DNA of 64,000 nucleotides from Terriglobia bacterium (GTDB taxonomy: Bacteria > Acidobacteriota > Terriglobia > Acidiferrales > UBA7541). Positions within the stretch are counted from its first letter, which is position 1, and each line of letters begins with the position of its first letter. The notes below the pieces were generated by a model. That model saw only the letters and a program-made list of their open reading frames with translations, did not search any database and was not told the DNA's origin. Position numbers and translations under genes: made by a program. The stretch is from the NCBI GenBank assembly GCA_020072785.1, contig JAIQGG010000003.1:1-64000 (forward strand), read 5' to 3'. Below are positions 43,736-51,093 of this stretch, in pieces.

Positions 43736-44952
43736 TTGGGCGGGGATGCAGCGGCGTGGGAATCTTGTTCCGGCGCAGGCGTGTTCTGCGGGCCGCGCAG
43801 AACCCGGTATTTGCGCGCAAGCCGCAGCGGGCGCAGCAGAGGGCCGAGCCAGCCTGCGATCTTCTTGCGCTGCGGTGCAGCCCAGTCTTCCTCGGTGGGC
43901 GTAAAGGCCAGCCGCAGGAGATAGCGGGTGCTGCGCAAAGCTCCGCCACACATCTGCATGCGGATTCGCGCGCGCTGCGGAGCGCCGCGAGGGGCTTGCT
44001 CGGCGCAGGGCAGATGGCCGCAGATCTCTGCGGCGAGGCGTCCGGCCATCGCGTCCGCACGGACTTCCGCGGCCACTGCGGGAGGCAGCTCCGCGGCGAG
44101 CACGTCGCCGGCCAGGCGCAGGCCGAGATGCAACATGCGTTCCGTGCGGGTCGCGCGGGCCACGGCGAAGACGCGCGCCCAGTCCAGCGCCGGCTGGCGC
44201 GCCAGGAGTCCAGCCACGTCGGCAATCCACATCAGGCGGTCCCAGAAGTGTTTGGAGCCGTGGACGCAGAGGAAGACCAGGGTGTCCTCGGGAGAAAGCG
44301 CGAGAACGCCGCGGCCGTCGAGAGCGATGCTGGTGCGGCGGGCGAAGAAGGAGTCCAGGGGGAGCGGGCGGGGAAAATAGCGCAGGGTGCGCTCGGTGTG
44401 CAGCTCCACGACGGCGTGCGTGCGCTCGCCCAGAAAAAGAAACTGGCCGGGAATTTTTCCGGCGGCGGCCGCCGCGAAGGGAATCTCGGAGGCAAAACCG
44501 CAATCCTGCATGATGCGCGCGGCGCGCGGAATGTCGCGGTGGTGCACGAGGAAGTCGAGATCGCTGTATTGGCGGAGGCTGGCGTCGCCGAAGGCCTGCG
44601 CCGCAAGCACCGGGCCTTTGACCGCGACGCTCTCGATGCCCTCGGCCGCGAAACGCCCGGAGAGCAGGAAGAGCTCCGCGGACATGAAAAGTGTGAAGAG
44701 GAGATGCGCGCGGCGCGACTGCAGCAGGCTCTGGCGGACTCCGGGGGACAGATCGGCGAGCGCTGCGGCTTCGTGCAGCGCGCGAGCCAGAAGCGGGAGG
44801 ACACCGTGTTCGCGGGCCCGAGCGAGAAACGCGGGCCCGCCTGTCGCGTGCTGCACAAGTTCGCGGATACGCGCGAGGTCGCATTGCGGCGCGGCGCAGA
44901 GGCGGAGCAATTCCCACTCTGCGGCAGCCGGGCTCTGTGTGGATGTGACCAT
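43714..44952 (-). CDS. Nucleotidyltransferase-like protein (NTP_transf_5 type)
   Basis: The 412-residue product has the phrase VAVKGPVLAAQAFGDASLRQYSDLDFLV, the GxxS-like and DxD-type core of the uncharacterised nucleotidyltransferase family that often sits in polysaccharide and antibiotic loci. HAVVELHTE supplies another acidic position. The C-terminal half is Ala/Arg-rich helices. Its substrate is unknown and there is no biosynthetic cluster beside it. Confidence 0.8.
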   Translation of the reverse strand: MVTSTQSPAAAEWELLRLCAAPQCDLARIRELVQHATGGPAFLARAREHGVLPLLARALHEAAALADLSPGVRQSLLQSRRAHLLFTLFMSAELFLLSGRFAAEGIESVAVKGPVLAAQAFGDASLRQYSDLDFLVHHRDIPRAARIMQDCGFASEIPFAAAAAGKIPGQFLFLGERTHAVVELHTERTLRYFPRPLPLDSFFARRTSIALDGRGVLALSPEDTLVFLCVHGSKHFWDRLMWIADVAGLLARQPALDWARVFAVARATRTERMLHLGLRLAGDVLAAELPPAVAAEVRADAMAGRLAAEICGHLPCAEQAPRGAPQRARIRMQMCGGALRSTRYLLRLAFTPTEEDWAAPQRKKIAGWLGPLLRPLRLARKYRVLRGPQNTPAPEQDSHAAASPPKTKKARA

Positions 44953-45083
44953 TTCCTGCTGTAACCAGCCTTGCTGCGAATAGCGGATTCTCCGGCGGCA
45001 CCATGGCCGCGGGGAGCACGGCCCCTACTCTACCGGGGAATGGCGCGCGCCGCCATCGCTCCGGAGAAGGATGGCGGGGACAA

Positions 45084-45113
45084 GAAAAAAGGCCGGCTCC
45101 GAAGAGCCGGCCT
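45084..45113 (-). terminator. Terminator after the TPR gene
   Basis: GGCCGGCTC-TTCG-GAGCCGGCC on the minus strand is followed by TTTTTTC. The TTCG tetraloop adds stability. Confidence 0.9.
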
Positions 45114-45158
45114 CTAGGGCGTGATCGCCGCAGGGCCGCGAGCGGCCCGGACGGGCGA

Positions 45159-46346
45159 TCAGGGCTTCTTTTTCTTGCCCGTGCTGAATTTGGTCTGGAT
45201 GCCCGGAGCGATTTGTTGGAGCATTTCCAGGCCCTGCTTGGCCTGCTGCCCGTAGACGCCGTTGGGATCGAGCTCCAGAGCCTTCTCGTAGGCTTCCGTG
45301 GTTCCCGGCGGGACGGTCACCTGCATCTTGTCGCCCACCTGCTTATACTCCATGGAACCGACGAGAGCGGCGCCGAGCAGATACCAGGCCTGGGCGCTCT
45401 TGGGATCGAGCTCGGTGGCCTTCTTCAGCGGCTCCACGGCCTCTTTCAAGCGGTTGGCGTTGTACAGCACGATGCCGAAATTGCGCCAGGCGGTTGCGGC
45501 GTTTGCGGGAAAGAGTTCCACGCTCTTGAGATAGGCCGCGTGCGCCTCTTCCACTTTGCCCGCGCGCGCCAGAACGTTACCAAGGTTGTTGTAGTAGCCG
45601 GCGCCGGCTTCGGGCTTTTCCTTCATCACCGGCTCAAAAGCGGTGATGGCCTGCTGATAGGCGTTGATGGCATCGTCGTTGCGGCCGCCGAGGTCATAGG
45701 CTTCCCCGAGCTTGGCCCACAGCAGGTGCTGGTTGGGATCCTTCTCCGGGGCGGATTTCTGGGCGGCGGTAAATTCGCTGGCGGCCTGGGCCGAGAGGTC
45801 GGCAAGCTTCTGCTTGGCGGCATCCTTCTGGTCCGCAGGAGCCCCCGGAGGAAGCTTCTGCAGATCGGCCTTTGCCAGGCGCACCTGCTCGAGAATCCTG
45901 GTTCCCTCGGCGAAGTGCGCTTTCATGCCTTCGAACTTTTGCTTTTCTTCTTCCTGCTTCTTGGTGGCCTCGGCGTACTCCGCGCCTTGCTTGGCAACGA
46001 CGTCCTTGAAATTGACATTGGCGATGCCGTCCTGGCCACTGGCCACGCGCACCTGCACCACAAAGGGCTGCTGGTTCGGAAGCATGATATTGACGGTGTA
46101 GATCCCGGACCGCAGGCCGCGGATGACGAAATAGCCCTTCTCATCGGTCTTCGTGTCGGCCTTTACACCTTGTTCGCTGACGGCCTGAATCGCCAGACTC
46201 TGCCAAGGCTTTCCGGCGACATCCATGATCTGGCCGCGAATCACCCCGTCCATCTGCGCAGCAGCACGCGGCGCCATCACGCACAGCAGCGCCGCCACCA
46301 GCAACACTGCCCGCATCCCCAGCTTCGCAATTCGCTTCATACCCAT
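45159..46346 (-). CDS. Secreted carboxypeptidase-regulatory-like and TPR protein
   Basis: The 395-residue product has a signal peptide (1-31). A CarboxypepD_reg-like beta-sandwich covers about 33-110 (GVIRGQIMDVAGKPWQSLAIQAV, TDEKGYFVIRGLRSGIYTVNI). A Lys/Glu-rich helix and tetratricopeptide repeats (about 205-385) follow: LWAKLGEAYDLGGRNDDAINAYQQAI, GYYNNLGNVLARAGKVEEAHAAYLKSV and AWRNFGIVLYNANRLKEAVEPLKKA. It ends in KKKKP. It is a periplasmic scaffold of the kind frequent in Acidobacteriota. Confidence 0.88.
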   Translation of the reverse strand: MGMKRIAKLGMRAVLLVAALLCVMAPRAAAQMDGVIRGQIMDVAGKPWQSLAIQAVSEQGVKADTKTDEKGYFVIRGLRSGIYTVNIMLPNQQPFVVQVRVASGQDGIANVNFKDVVAKQGAEYAEATKKQEEEKQKFEGMKAHFAEGTRILEQVRLAKADLQKLPPGAPADQKDAAKQKLADLSAQAASEFTAAQKSAPEKDPNQHLLWAKLGEAYDLGGRNDDAINAYQQAITAFEPVMKEKPEAGAGYYNNLGNVLARAGKVEEAHAAYLKSVELFPANAATAWRNFGIVLYNANRLKEAVEPLKKATELDPKSAQAWYLLGAALVGSMEYKQVGDKMQVTVPPGTTEAYEKALELDPNGVYGQQAKQGLEMLQQIAPGIQTKFSTGKKKKP

Positions 46347-46450
46347 CTCTCCTTGTAGGCCGCTTGCGTTGTTCCAGATTTTTGAGGCCTCGGTGTAGAA
46401 AAAAATGTCGCCCGGCTTCCCCGGGTTCTCGCGCCCCTTATTATCCTCTT

Positions 46451-46468
46451 TTGCGCCGGGATTCCAAG
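46451..46468. repeat. Left attachment-site repeat
   Basis: TTGCGCCGGGATTCCAAG is identical to 51094-51111. The flanking bases differ on both sides, so the match is exactly 18 bp. Confidence 0.85.
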
Positions 46469-46544
46469 AACTACGAACGCGATGGGTTGTGCTGCGGCTC
46501 GGCTGCGGTCACCACTCCTAGACCCTCTATAGCAGAATGCGTGG

Positions 46545-46588
46545 CGGTCTCCAAGAGAATTATGGAGACCGGGGCCTCGCGGTCTCCA
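46545..46588. promoter_or_regulatory. Putative integrase arm sites, left end
   Basis: CGGTCTCCA (46545-46553), TGGAGACCG (46563-46571) and CGGTCTCCA (46580-46588) form an inverted pair plus a third copy. The same 9-mer occurs at the right end of the element. Confidence 0.6.
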
Positions 46589-46595
46589 CGGGCGG

Positions 46596-46898
46596 TTATC
46601 GGCTGTAGCGCGTGAGGATGCGGAGCAGGGCGGGTTTGCCCTTCTTGGCCTGGGCGATGGCCGGACGGATGAGCTTGCGCAGCTCGCTGAAGAGGTCCTC
46701 GCGGAAGTCGGCGAGGGCGGGGTCTTCGCTGCTCGAGCGGCGCAGGTCGGTTAAGGCTTTGGCGATGCGGTCCTCGGTCTTCGCGGCGCGGTGCCCCGCG
46801 CCGCGCTTCTTCGGGGTGCCGTGGGACCCCTTTTTTTTGAGGGCGCTTTTCACCAGCGCGCCCGTGGCGCTTCCGGCGATGGATTCGAGGATGGTCAT
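46596..46898 (-). CDS. Hypothetical small basic protein of the element
   Basis: The 100-residue product starts MTILESIAGSATGALVKSALKKKG and has a Lys/Arg-rich middle (TPKKRGAGHR). A helical C-terminus follows (EDRIAKALTDLRRSS, FREDLFSELRKLIRPAI). No family is recognised. Its ATG overlaps the stop of the 30-residue gene upstream (ATGA), and it is the last gene of the element. Confidence 0.6.
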   Translation of the reverse strand: MTILESIAGSATGALVKSALKKKGSHGTPKKRGAGHRAAKTEDRIAKALTDLRRSSSEDPALADFREDLFSELRKLIRPAIAQAKKGKPALLRILTRYSR

Positions 46899-46987
46899 TC
46901 GAGCTGCCTGCTGCCGCTGCCGCCGCTCACGCTGAAGGCCGCGATGCGGGGCGGCGGCGCGACGGCGGGGTTGGGGATGGTCAGCAT
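46895..46987 (-). CDS. Very small gene (30 residues) of the element
   Basis: The product starts MLTIPNPAVAPPPRIAAF and ends GSGSRQLE. It is preceded by AAAGGAG 5 bases before ATG 46987, overlaps the upstream gene by 7 bases and the downstream gene by ATGA. The signals suggest it is translated. Function unknown; it could equally be a coupling leader. Confidence 0.45.
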   Translation of the reverse strand: MLTIPNPAVAPPPRIAAFSVSGGSGSRQLE

Positions 46988-47307
46988 GGGGTCTCCTTTG
47001 CGAGCCGGGCAATCAGCTGCTCGGCGGTCTCCCAGAATTCGGCGTGCACGCCGCCCTGCGGGTCAATCCACGTGAAGCGGGGCATGCGGGCGGTGCTCTT
47101 GCTCACCACGCTGAGGCCCTCGCGGATGGCGGCGCTCTTGGAGATGGACTTCGGCCAGCAGCGGTGCTTCTTCCGCTTCATCTTCGCCGCGTGCTTCTTC
47201 CACCAGCGGGCCGAGGCGCGGCGCGTGGCGGCGGCGCGCCGGGTGGCGCGCTCTTGGGGTGGCAGGGGCTTCCTGCCGCGCTTCCCGCTGTGATGACCTT
47301 TGGGCAT
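46981..47307 (-). CDS. Hypothetical basic protein of the element
   Basis: The 108-residue product is strongly basic in its first half (MPKGHHSGKRGRKPLPPQER, RWWKKHAAKMKRKKHR). A more ordinary C-terminus follows (FTWIDPQGGVHAEFWETAEQLIARL). Nucleic acid binding is inferred from charge only. No ribosome-binding site is seen before 47307; the frame is open to 47400 (TTG). Confidence 0.55.
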   Translation of the reverse strand: MPKGHHSGKRGRKPLPPQERATRRAAATRRASARWWKKHAAKMKRKKHRCWPKSISKSAAIREGLSVVSKSTARMPRFTWIDPQGGVHAEFWETAEQLIARLAKETPC

Positions 47308-47434
47308 GAAGGAGCGTGCGCCGTGGAAGCGGCGCACGCCGGGGCGCTGCAGCTCGGCGGGACTTGCGAGCAGTTTCCACCAGATGTTGGGGTTTGGCAA
47401 CGAACGTGCGCGATTAGTAGGGGTGTGGTTCTCG

Positions 47435-47480
47435 GAAGAGAAACCTCACCCCTCACCGGGAGGGGGTGGGGTTTCTCTTC
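47435..47480. repeat. Long imperfect hairpin
   Basis: GAAGAGAAACCTCACCCCTC (47435-47454) pairs with 47460-47480 ending GGTTTCTCTTC, with one bulge and one mismatch around a short ACCGG loop. Confidence 0.65.
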
Positions 47481-48288
47481 GCGGGGTTTTTCCGGTCGCA
47501 CCCGTGCGATGCAGGCGCGGGGCCACGGACGCCTCGTGGCCTCGCGCCTGCCGGGCAGGAATCGCGGCGTGGATCTCTGACGTGGTTTTTCCGGGGGCTG
47601 CGCCGCCAGCGGCGGCGCGGTGGGGCGCGCGGATGCGCGCCAGCAATCCTCCTGACGGGCCGTGCGCCCGGCGCCCGGCCCGCTGCCCGATGAACGAAGC
47701 GTGGTGCCGGACTAGGACGCGGCACGGCCCGGCCCGACAAGGGACGGGCCGCGCCGCAACCGATAACGGACCCGGCAAGGGAGCGACCGCGCGGCGAACG
47801 CAGGAGCCGCGCGACTGGGAGCGACCGGACGCCGGGGACGCACCCGGCACACGCGAGACGGGCAAGGGCGCGGGGCCGCGCGCGACAGATGAGGGCGTGG
47901 CAAACGCGCGCGGCCCCGAGGGCGCACGGCCCGAAACGCGGCGCGCAGCGCGCCGCCCGCAGCGGCCCCGCCACGTTTACGCGGTCCGGCCGCGCCAGCG
48001 ACGAAGGCCGCGTGTGGCGGGGCCGCGAGGACGGCAAGGCAGGGACCCGCCCGCGCGGTTTGTGGCGGGCGGGATGCCGCAGCCGCGATGACGCGCGAGG
48101 CGCGCGGCGGCAGACGCGGCAGGAAGCCGCGGCGGCCGACGCGCTGACCGCGAAGCGCCGAGCGCCACCGCATAAGTAAGACGCGAGCATCGATGCTCTG
48201 CGCGAGACGCGCCGGGGCGCGGCGAGCGCACGGTAGTGTGGTCGACACCCGGACGCAGCAGGCGCGCGACGTGCTCTTTCCGCTGGCA

Positions 48289-48307
48289 CGGCGCGGGCCT
48301 GCGGTCC
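48289..48307. repeat. 19-bp direct repeat, copy 1
   Basis: CGGCGCGGGCCTGCGGTCC is identical to 48417-48435, 128 bases apart. Confidence 0.6.
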
Positions 48308-48416
48308 GCGGGGGTTCTCTGGTGCGCCGCGCCGAGTGGACCCGGAGCGCGCCGCGGCGCGGAGGGGCCACGAGTGGCCGCGCGCGGCGCTGTGGCCTAG
48401 CGACGGAGCGCAGCGA

Positions 48417-48435
48417 CGGCGCGGGCCTGCGGTCC
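48417..48435. repeat. 19-bp direct repeat, copy 2
   Basis: Second copy of CGGCGCGGGCCTGCGGTCC. Confidence 0.6.
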
Positions 48436-48471
48436 CGACTGCTGTCCGGGACGCGGTCCGCTCTGCCGGCG

Positions 48472-48515
48472 TCGGCGTGTACACGGCAAGTAGGATCCTC
48501 GCGTGTACACGCCGA
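48472..48515. promoter_or_regulatory. Paired GTGTACAC palindromes
   Basis: TCGGCGTGTACACG (48472-48485) and CGTGTACACGCCGA (48502-48515) form a perfect 14-bp inverted repeat with a 16-base spacer; each arm also contains the palindrome CGTGTACACG. Just downstream of the Phd-like gene's stop. A third GTGTACAC is at 48769-48776. Confidence 0.55.
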
Positions 48516-48523
48516 GCTGCAGC

Positions 48524-48742
48524 TTAGTCGGCCTCGGCGCGGAGCGCGTCGAGGAAAGAGGTCTTCGCCGCGGCGAGGGCCTTGCGGTGCTGCGTCGAGT
48601 CGTAGTTGGTGTGCGGCGGCAAGCTCACCAGAAAGGCCCGGAGTTCGTAGGGGCCTCCGATTGCCAGCGTGGTGCCGCTGTTGAGATGCTTCTTGAGGTT
48701 GCCGCGCAGTTCGCGGATCGGGATGCGTGGTGTTTTCGGCAT
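48524..48742 (-). CDS. Small protein resembling Phd/YefM antitoxins
   Basis: The 72-residue product reads IPIRELRGNLKKHLNSG, then LAIGGPYELRAFLVSLPP. This resembles the N-terminal DNA-binding half of Phd/YefM antitoxins (ISELRxNLxxxL followed by a beta hairpin). AAAGGAG stands 4 bases before ATG 48742. No Doc or YoeB-like toxin is adjacent, so it may instead act as a repressor of the element. The GTGTACAC palindromes on both sides are candidate operators. Confidence 0.5.
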   Translation of the reverse strand: MPKTPRIPIRELRGNLKKHLNSGTTLAIGGPYELRAFLVSLPPHTNYDSTQHRKALAAAKTSFLDALRAEAD

Positions 48743-48768
48743 GGTGCTCCTTTCTTCAGCTGAGGTTT

Positions 48769-48776
48769 GTGTACAC
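48769..48776. promoter_or_regulatory. GTGTACAC palindrome, third copy
   Basis: It lies 27 bases upstream of the Phd-like gene's start, the expected place for an autoregulatory operator. Confidence 0.4.
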
Positions 48777-48789
48777 GGTTGCTCGATGG

Positions 48790-48981
48790 TCAGAGGGTGA
48801 GCTGGATGACGAGCGAGTTGCCTACGACGCTGACCGTTTTCGCGGCGGCGCGGGCGTTGAGTGTGGCTGCGGTAGCGGCGAGCGTCGCGGCTTCGGCGGC
48901 GTTCTCCGCTGTGACCGTGAGGGTTTGCGTCACGGGGTCCGCTGGGTTGTTGCTCCAGAGGGCTGCGCTTTGCTGGTACAC
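48790..48981 (-). CDS. Hypothetical small protein of the element
   Basis: The 63-residue product starts VYQQSAALWSNNPADPV. It continues with Thr/Ala-rich stretches (LTVTAENAAEAATLAATAAT) and ends VVGNSLVIQLTL. GGAGG is 5 bases before GTG 48981. Beta and helical propensity alternate; no family is recognised. Confidence 0.6.
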   Translation of the reverse strand: MYQQSAALWSNNPADPVTQTLTVTAENAAEAATLAATAATLNARAAAKTVSVVGNSLVIQLTL

Positions 48982-49001
48982 GGTGTCCTCCTTTCTCTCG
49001 G

Positions 49002-49163
49002 CTACTGCTCGAGGTTTTGCCGGGCGGCGTGTGTGCGGCGCACGTGCTCGGCGAATTGCTGCTGCTCGCGCCGCGCAGCTTCGTGCACGCGGTTCACGTA
49101 CCACGCCCAGAGTTTCAGGGTGGCAGCGAGGGCCACGACGGCTAGCACGACGGCGGCGGTCAT
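49002..49163 (-). CDS. Small membrane protein of the element
   Basis: The 53-residue product has one N-terminal hydrophobic segment (AAVVLAVVALAATLKLWAW) and a charged, probably helical tail with EAARREQQQF. Its ATG overlaps the stop of the upstream gene (ATGA). The form recalls small phage membrane proteins such as spanin or holin-like ones, but this is not supported beyond shape. Confidence 0.6.
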   Translation of the reverse strand: MTAAVVLAVVALAATLKLWAWYVNRVHEAARREQQQFAEHVRRTHAARQNLEQ

Positions 49164-49435
49164 GACGTTGGCGGCTCTTTCTGTTTGCCGTAGGGGTTGG
49201 GGCCGCTGCGGTCCGGGCGCGGGACATCGATGACGATTTCCGGCGCGCCGTCGATTTCCAGCGGTTCGGCGTAGATGAGCACTTGGTCGGCGGGGTCGAT
49301 GGCGCAGGGCAGTTGGCGGCCGAGGACCGCTTCAATCGCGGTCATCTGGTCGGCGCGCTCGACCTGGTGCTCGACGCGGGCCTTGTTGGTGCTGCTCTCG
49401 TCGGCGACGACGACGACGACAATCCACTTACTCAC
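49160..49435 (-). CDS. Hypothetical protein of the element
   Basis: The 91-residue product starts with strand-rich SKWIVVVVVADESS. It continues with VEHQVERADQMTAIEAVLG, LIYAEPLEIDGAPEIVIDVPRP and a PYGKQKEPP tail. No family is recognised. GAGGAG precedes GTG 49435, which overlaps the upstream stop. Confidence 0.65.
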   Translation of the reverse strand: MSKWIVVVVVADESSTNKARVEHQVERADQMTAIEAVLGRQLPCAIDPADQVLIYAEPLEIDGAPEIVIDVPRPDRSGPNPYGKQKEPPTS

Positions 49436-49863
49436 GGTCTCCTCACTTTCTCGTTTTTGCCGGGTGTCCTACCCTCAGGGGGTTTGAGTTCGTGCGCCGT
49501 GGGGCTTCCTGGCGCGCTGTTTTTGTCGGCTAGAGCGCAGTGGGCTTCTTCAGCCGCCAGCAATGCACCCGCACCTCGGCGTGGGCGTCCGCGTGGGCGC
49601 TTCGCAGATTGGAGTTGGAGAAGAAGGAGAGCAGGGCCGCGTTGATGGCCCTGCGGATGCTGGTGGCCTCGGCTCCGGTTTTCTCCATCTGCGGGCCGTA
49701 CTTCCGGTGCGTCCAGCTGATGACTGCGCGGTAGCGGTTTTGTCGGCTCATTTTTCATGGACTGCCTCTCTCGTAGCCAGAGGGCTGCGCGGTGGAAGGT
49801 TTGCCGCTGGCACTCGCTGCACCTGCAGCTGAGACCGTGCGGCCAGATTGCGAGCTGCTTCAT
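49432..49863 (-). CDS. Overlapping frame with N-terminal CxCxxC motif
   Basis: The 143-residue frame begins MKQLAIWPHGLSCRCSECQRQ, a possible zinc-binding site. Its ATG overlaps the upstream stop (ATGA) and its stop overlaps the downstream GTG (GTGA), so both ends look coupled. After about residue 40 it runs over the 49530-49751 gene in another frame and becomes Arg/Pro/Gln-rich. Only the first part may be real. Confidence 0.4.
   Translation of the reverse strand: MKQLAIWPHGLSCRCSECQRQTFHRAALWLRERQSMKNEPTKPLPRSHQLDAPEVRPADGENRSRGHQHPQGHQRGPALLLLQLQSAKRPRGRPRRGAGALLAAEEAHCALADKNSAPGSPTAHELKPPEGRTPGKNEKVRRP
49530..49751 (-). CDS. Hypothetical protein of the element
   Basis: The 73-residue product has a balanced composition (RYRAVISWTHRKYGPQMEKTG, SIRRAINAALLSFFSNSN, AEVRVHCWRLKKP) and third positions that are nearly all G or C. 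This frame is therefore the better coding candidate over these bases. The start ATG 49751 lies beside ATG AAA AAT of the overlapping frame. Confidence 0.6.
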   Translation of the reverse strand: MSRQNRYRAVISWTHRKYGPQMEKTGAEATSIRRAINAALLSFFSNSNLRSAHADAHAEVRVHCWRLKKPTAL

Positions 49864-50045
49864 CGCCCGCCCCGCCCTCGGCGGGGCCGGGTTGGTGGTT
49901 TGAGGAGTTCGGCTGCGGCGTAGTCGGCGAGGTACTGCATGGCCTCGGCGATGCGCGGCGGTATCCACTCGCGGCAGTGGAGTGCTTGGTTGGTGTTGCC
50001 TTTGAGAGCGCTGCGGACGGTGGCGACGGCTTCGGCGGTGGTCAC
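49860..50045 (-). CDS. Small protein coupled to the integrase
   Basis: The 61-residue product has two short helices (EAVATVRSALKG, RIAEAMQYLADYAAAELL) and a basic Pro/Arg tail. GTG 50045 overlaps the integrase stop (GTGA) and GAGGT stands 6 bases upstream. Size and position would fit an excisionase or recombination accessory factor, but no MerR-like or Xis motif is visible. Confidence 0.6.
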   Translation of the reverse strand: MTTAEAVATVRSALKGNTNQALHCREWIPPRIAEAMQYLADYAAAELLKPPTRPRRGRGGR

Positions 50046-51036
50046 TGTTTTACCTCGCTATGGAAGTTGAGGAGGCGGTGGTACTCGCGCAGCTGCTCCT
50101 CGGAGAGCGGCGCGAGGTAATGCGTGGTGGCGGCGAGAGAGCTGTGGCCGAGATATTGCTGCACGGCGCGCAGGTCTTTCGAGAGCCGGTAGAGGTTTGT
50201 CGCCGTGGTGCGGCGCAGGTCGTGGGGATGGAGACCGCGAATGCCGAGCTTGGCGGTGAGGCGGTTCCACGCATCGCTGATGCCCTTGTCGCTTCCGTGC
50301 CACGTGCCGTTCTTGGCTTTCTTGCGGCGCAGGAGCCAGACGTAGGGCGTTTGCTGCTCGCCGGGGTCGATGACGGCGGCGGCGAAGAGGGTTTCTATTT
50401 CGGGCGTGGTGGGGATGGTGCGGTGCTTCGCACCCTTCACCGGGACGGTGAGCAGGTGGCGCTCGGCGTCGTAGTTGGAGGGCGCGGCGCTCATGGCCTC
50501 GCGGTGGCGCAGCGCCGTCTGCCAGCAGAGCAGGACGAAGAGCCGGAGGAAGGGCGGCGCGGCGGCGAGGATGCGGGTGATTTGCTCCGGTGCGGCGGTG
50601 ACGCCGCGTGGTTCGGGTTTGCGGAGGCGCGGGAGTTGTGGGGCCAGCTTCGGCGCGCCGTAGTCGTCGAGCATGCGTAGCAGACGCTTCAGGACGTTGC
50701 GGCGCGTGAAGGCGGTTGCCGGGGCGAGCCGTTGCTTCCAGCCGCTGAGGAGCGCGGCGGTGAGAAACGGCGTGAGTTGCCGGGGTTGCAGATGGCCCGC
50801 GACTTCGGAGAGGTCGCGGGCCACCTGGTGGTTTACGTGGTGGCGCGGCCAGCCTTCCGCCCACGTGCGACAGAGCGCGCCGACGTCGCCGAGGGCTGGT
50901 CTTTTTTTGCGGCGGCTTCGCGGCGCATCTTCGTAGAGAGTTGCGCGGCCGCTTTCTTCGAGGGGCAGGCTTTCATGTGCCGCTGGCCGTGCTCATCGCG
51001 CCAGTCGGCGTAAAACTTCCCGTACTTTTTGCGCAT
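50042..51036 (-). CDS. int: Tyrosine integrase, split by a -1 frame change at A7
   Basis: The reading starts at ATG 51036 with an arm-type DNA-binding module (KKYGKFYADWRDEHGQRHMK, KKAAAQLSTKMRREAAAKK). It continues in the -1 frame after the A7 run (T7 on the plus strand, 50902-50908) with RPALGDVGALCRTWAEGW and the core-binding and catalytic domains. The catalytic residues are complete: R in TALRHREAM, K in VKGAKHRTI, HxxR in HPHDLRRT, H in YLGHSS and Y in TTHYL. The joined product is about 331 residues, the normal size. Without the shift the N-terminal frame ends at 50833 and the rest could start only at GTG 50824. Programmed frameshifting, mutation or a sequence error are all possible. Confidence 0.85.
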
Positions 51037-51055
51037 GGAGACTGGTTGGAGACCG
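51036..51055. promoter_or_regulatory. Putative integrase arm sites, right end
   Basis: TGGAGACTG (51036-51044) and TGGAGACCG (51047-51055) repeat the motif seen at the left end. The first overlaps the integrase start codon, suggesting self-control. Confidence 0.6.
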
Positions 51056-51093
51056 TGTTGCTGCCGCCCGCGTCAGTGGCTCGGTTCCGGCAG

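Larger units (their letters stand above)
47308..48523. other. Very GC-rich region of the element without convincing genes
   Basis: This stretch of about 1.2 kb is extremely rich in G and C. Open frames exist on both strands but are Arg/Ala/Pro-rich, lack ribosome-binding sites and overlap each other. It holds a long hairpin at 47435-47480, a 19-bp direct repeat at 48289 and 48417, and the paired palindromes at 48472-48515. It could be a replication or packaging region, a structured RNA, or decayed sequence. Confidence 0.5.

Noticed and set aside
47453-48484. 343-codon Arg/Ala/Pro-rich frame in the element's GC-rich region
   Set aside because: No ribosome-binding site, no domain pattern, and several equally long frames overlap it on both strands.
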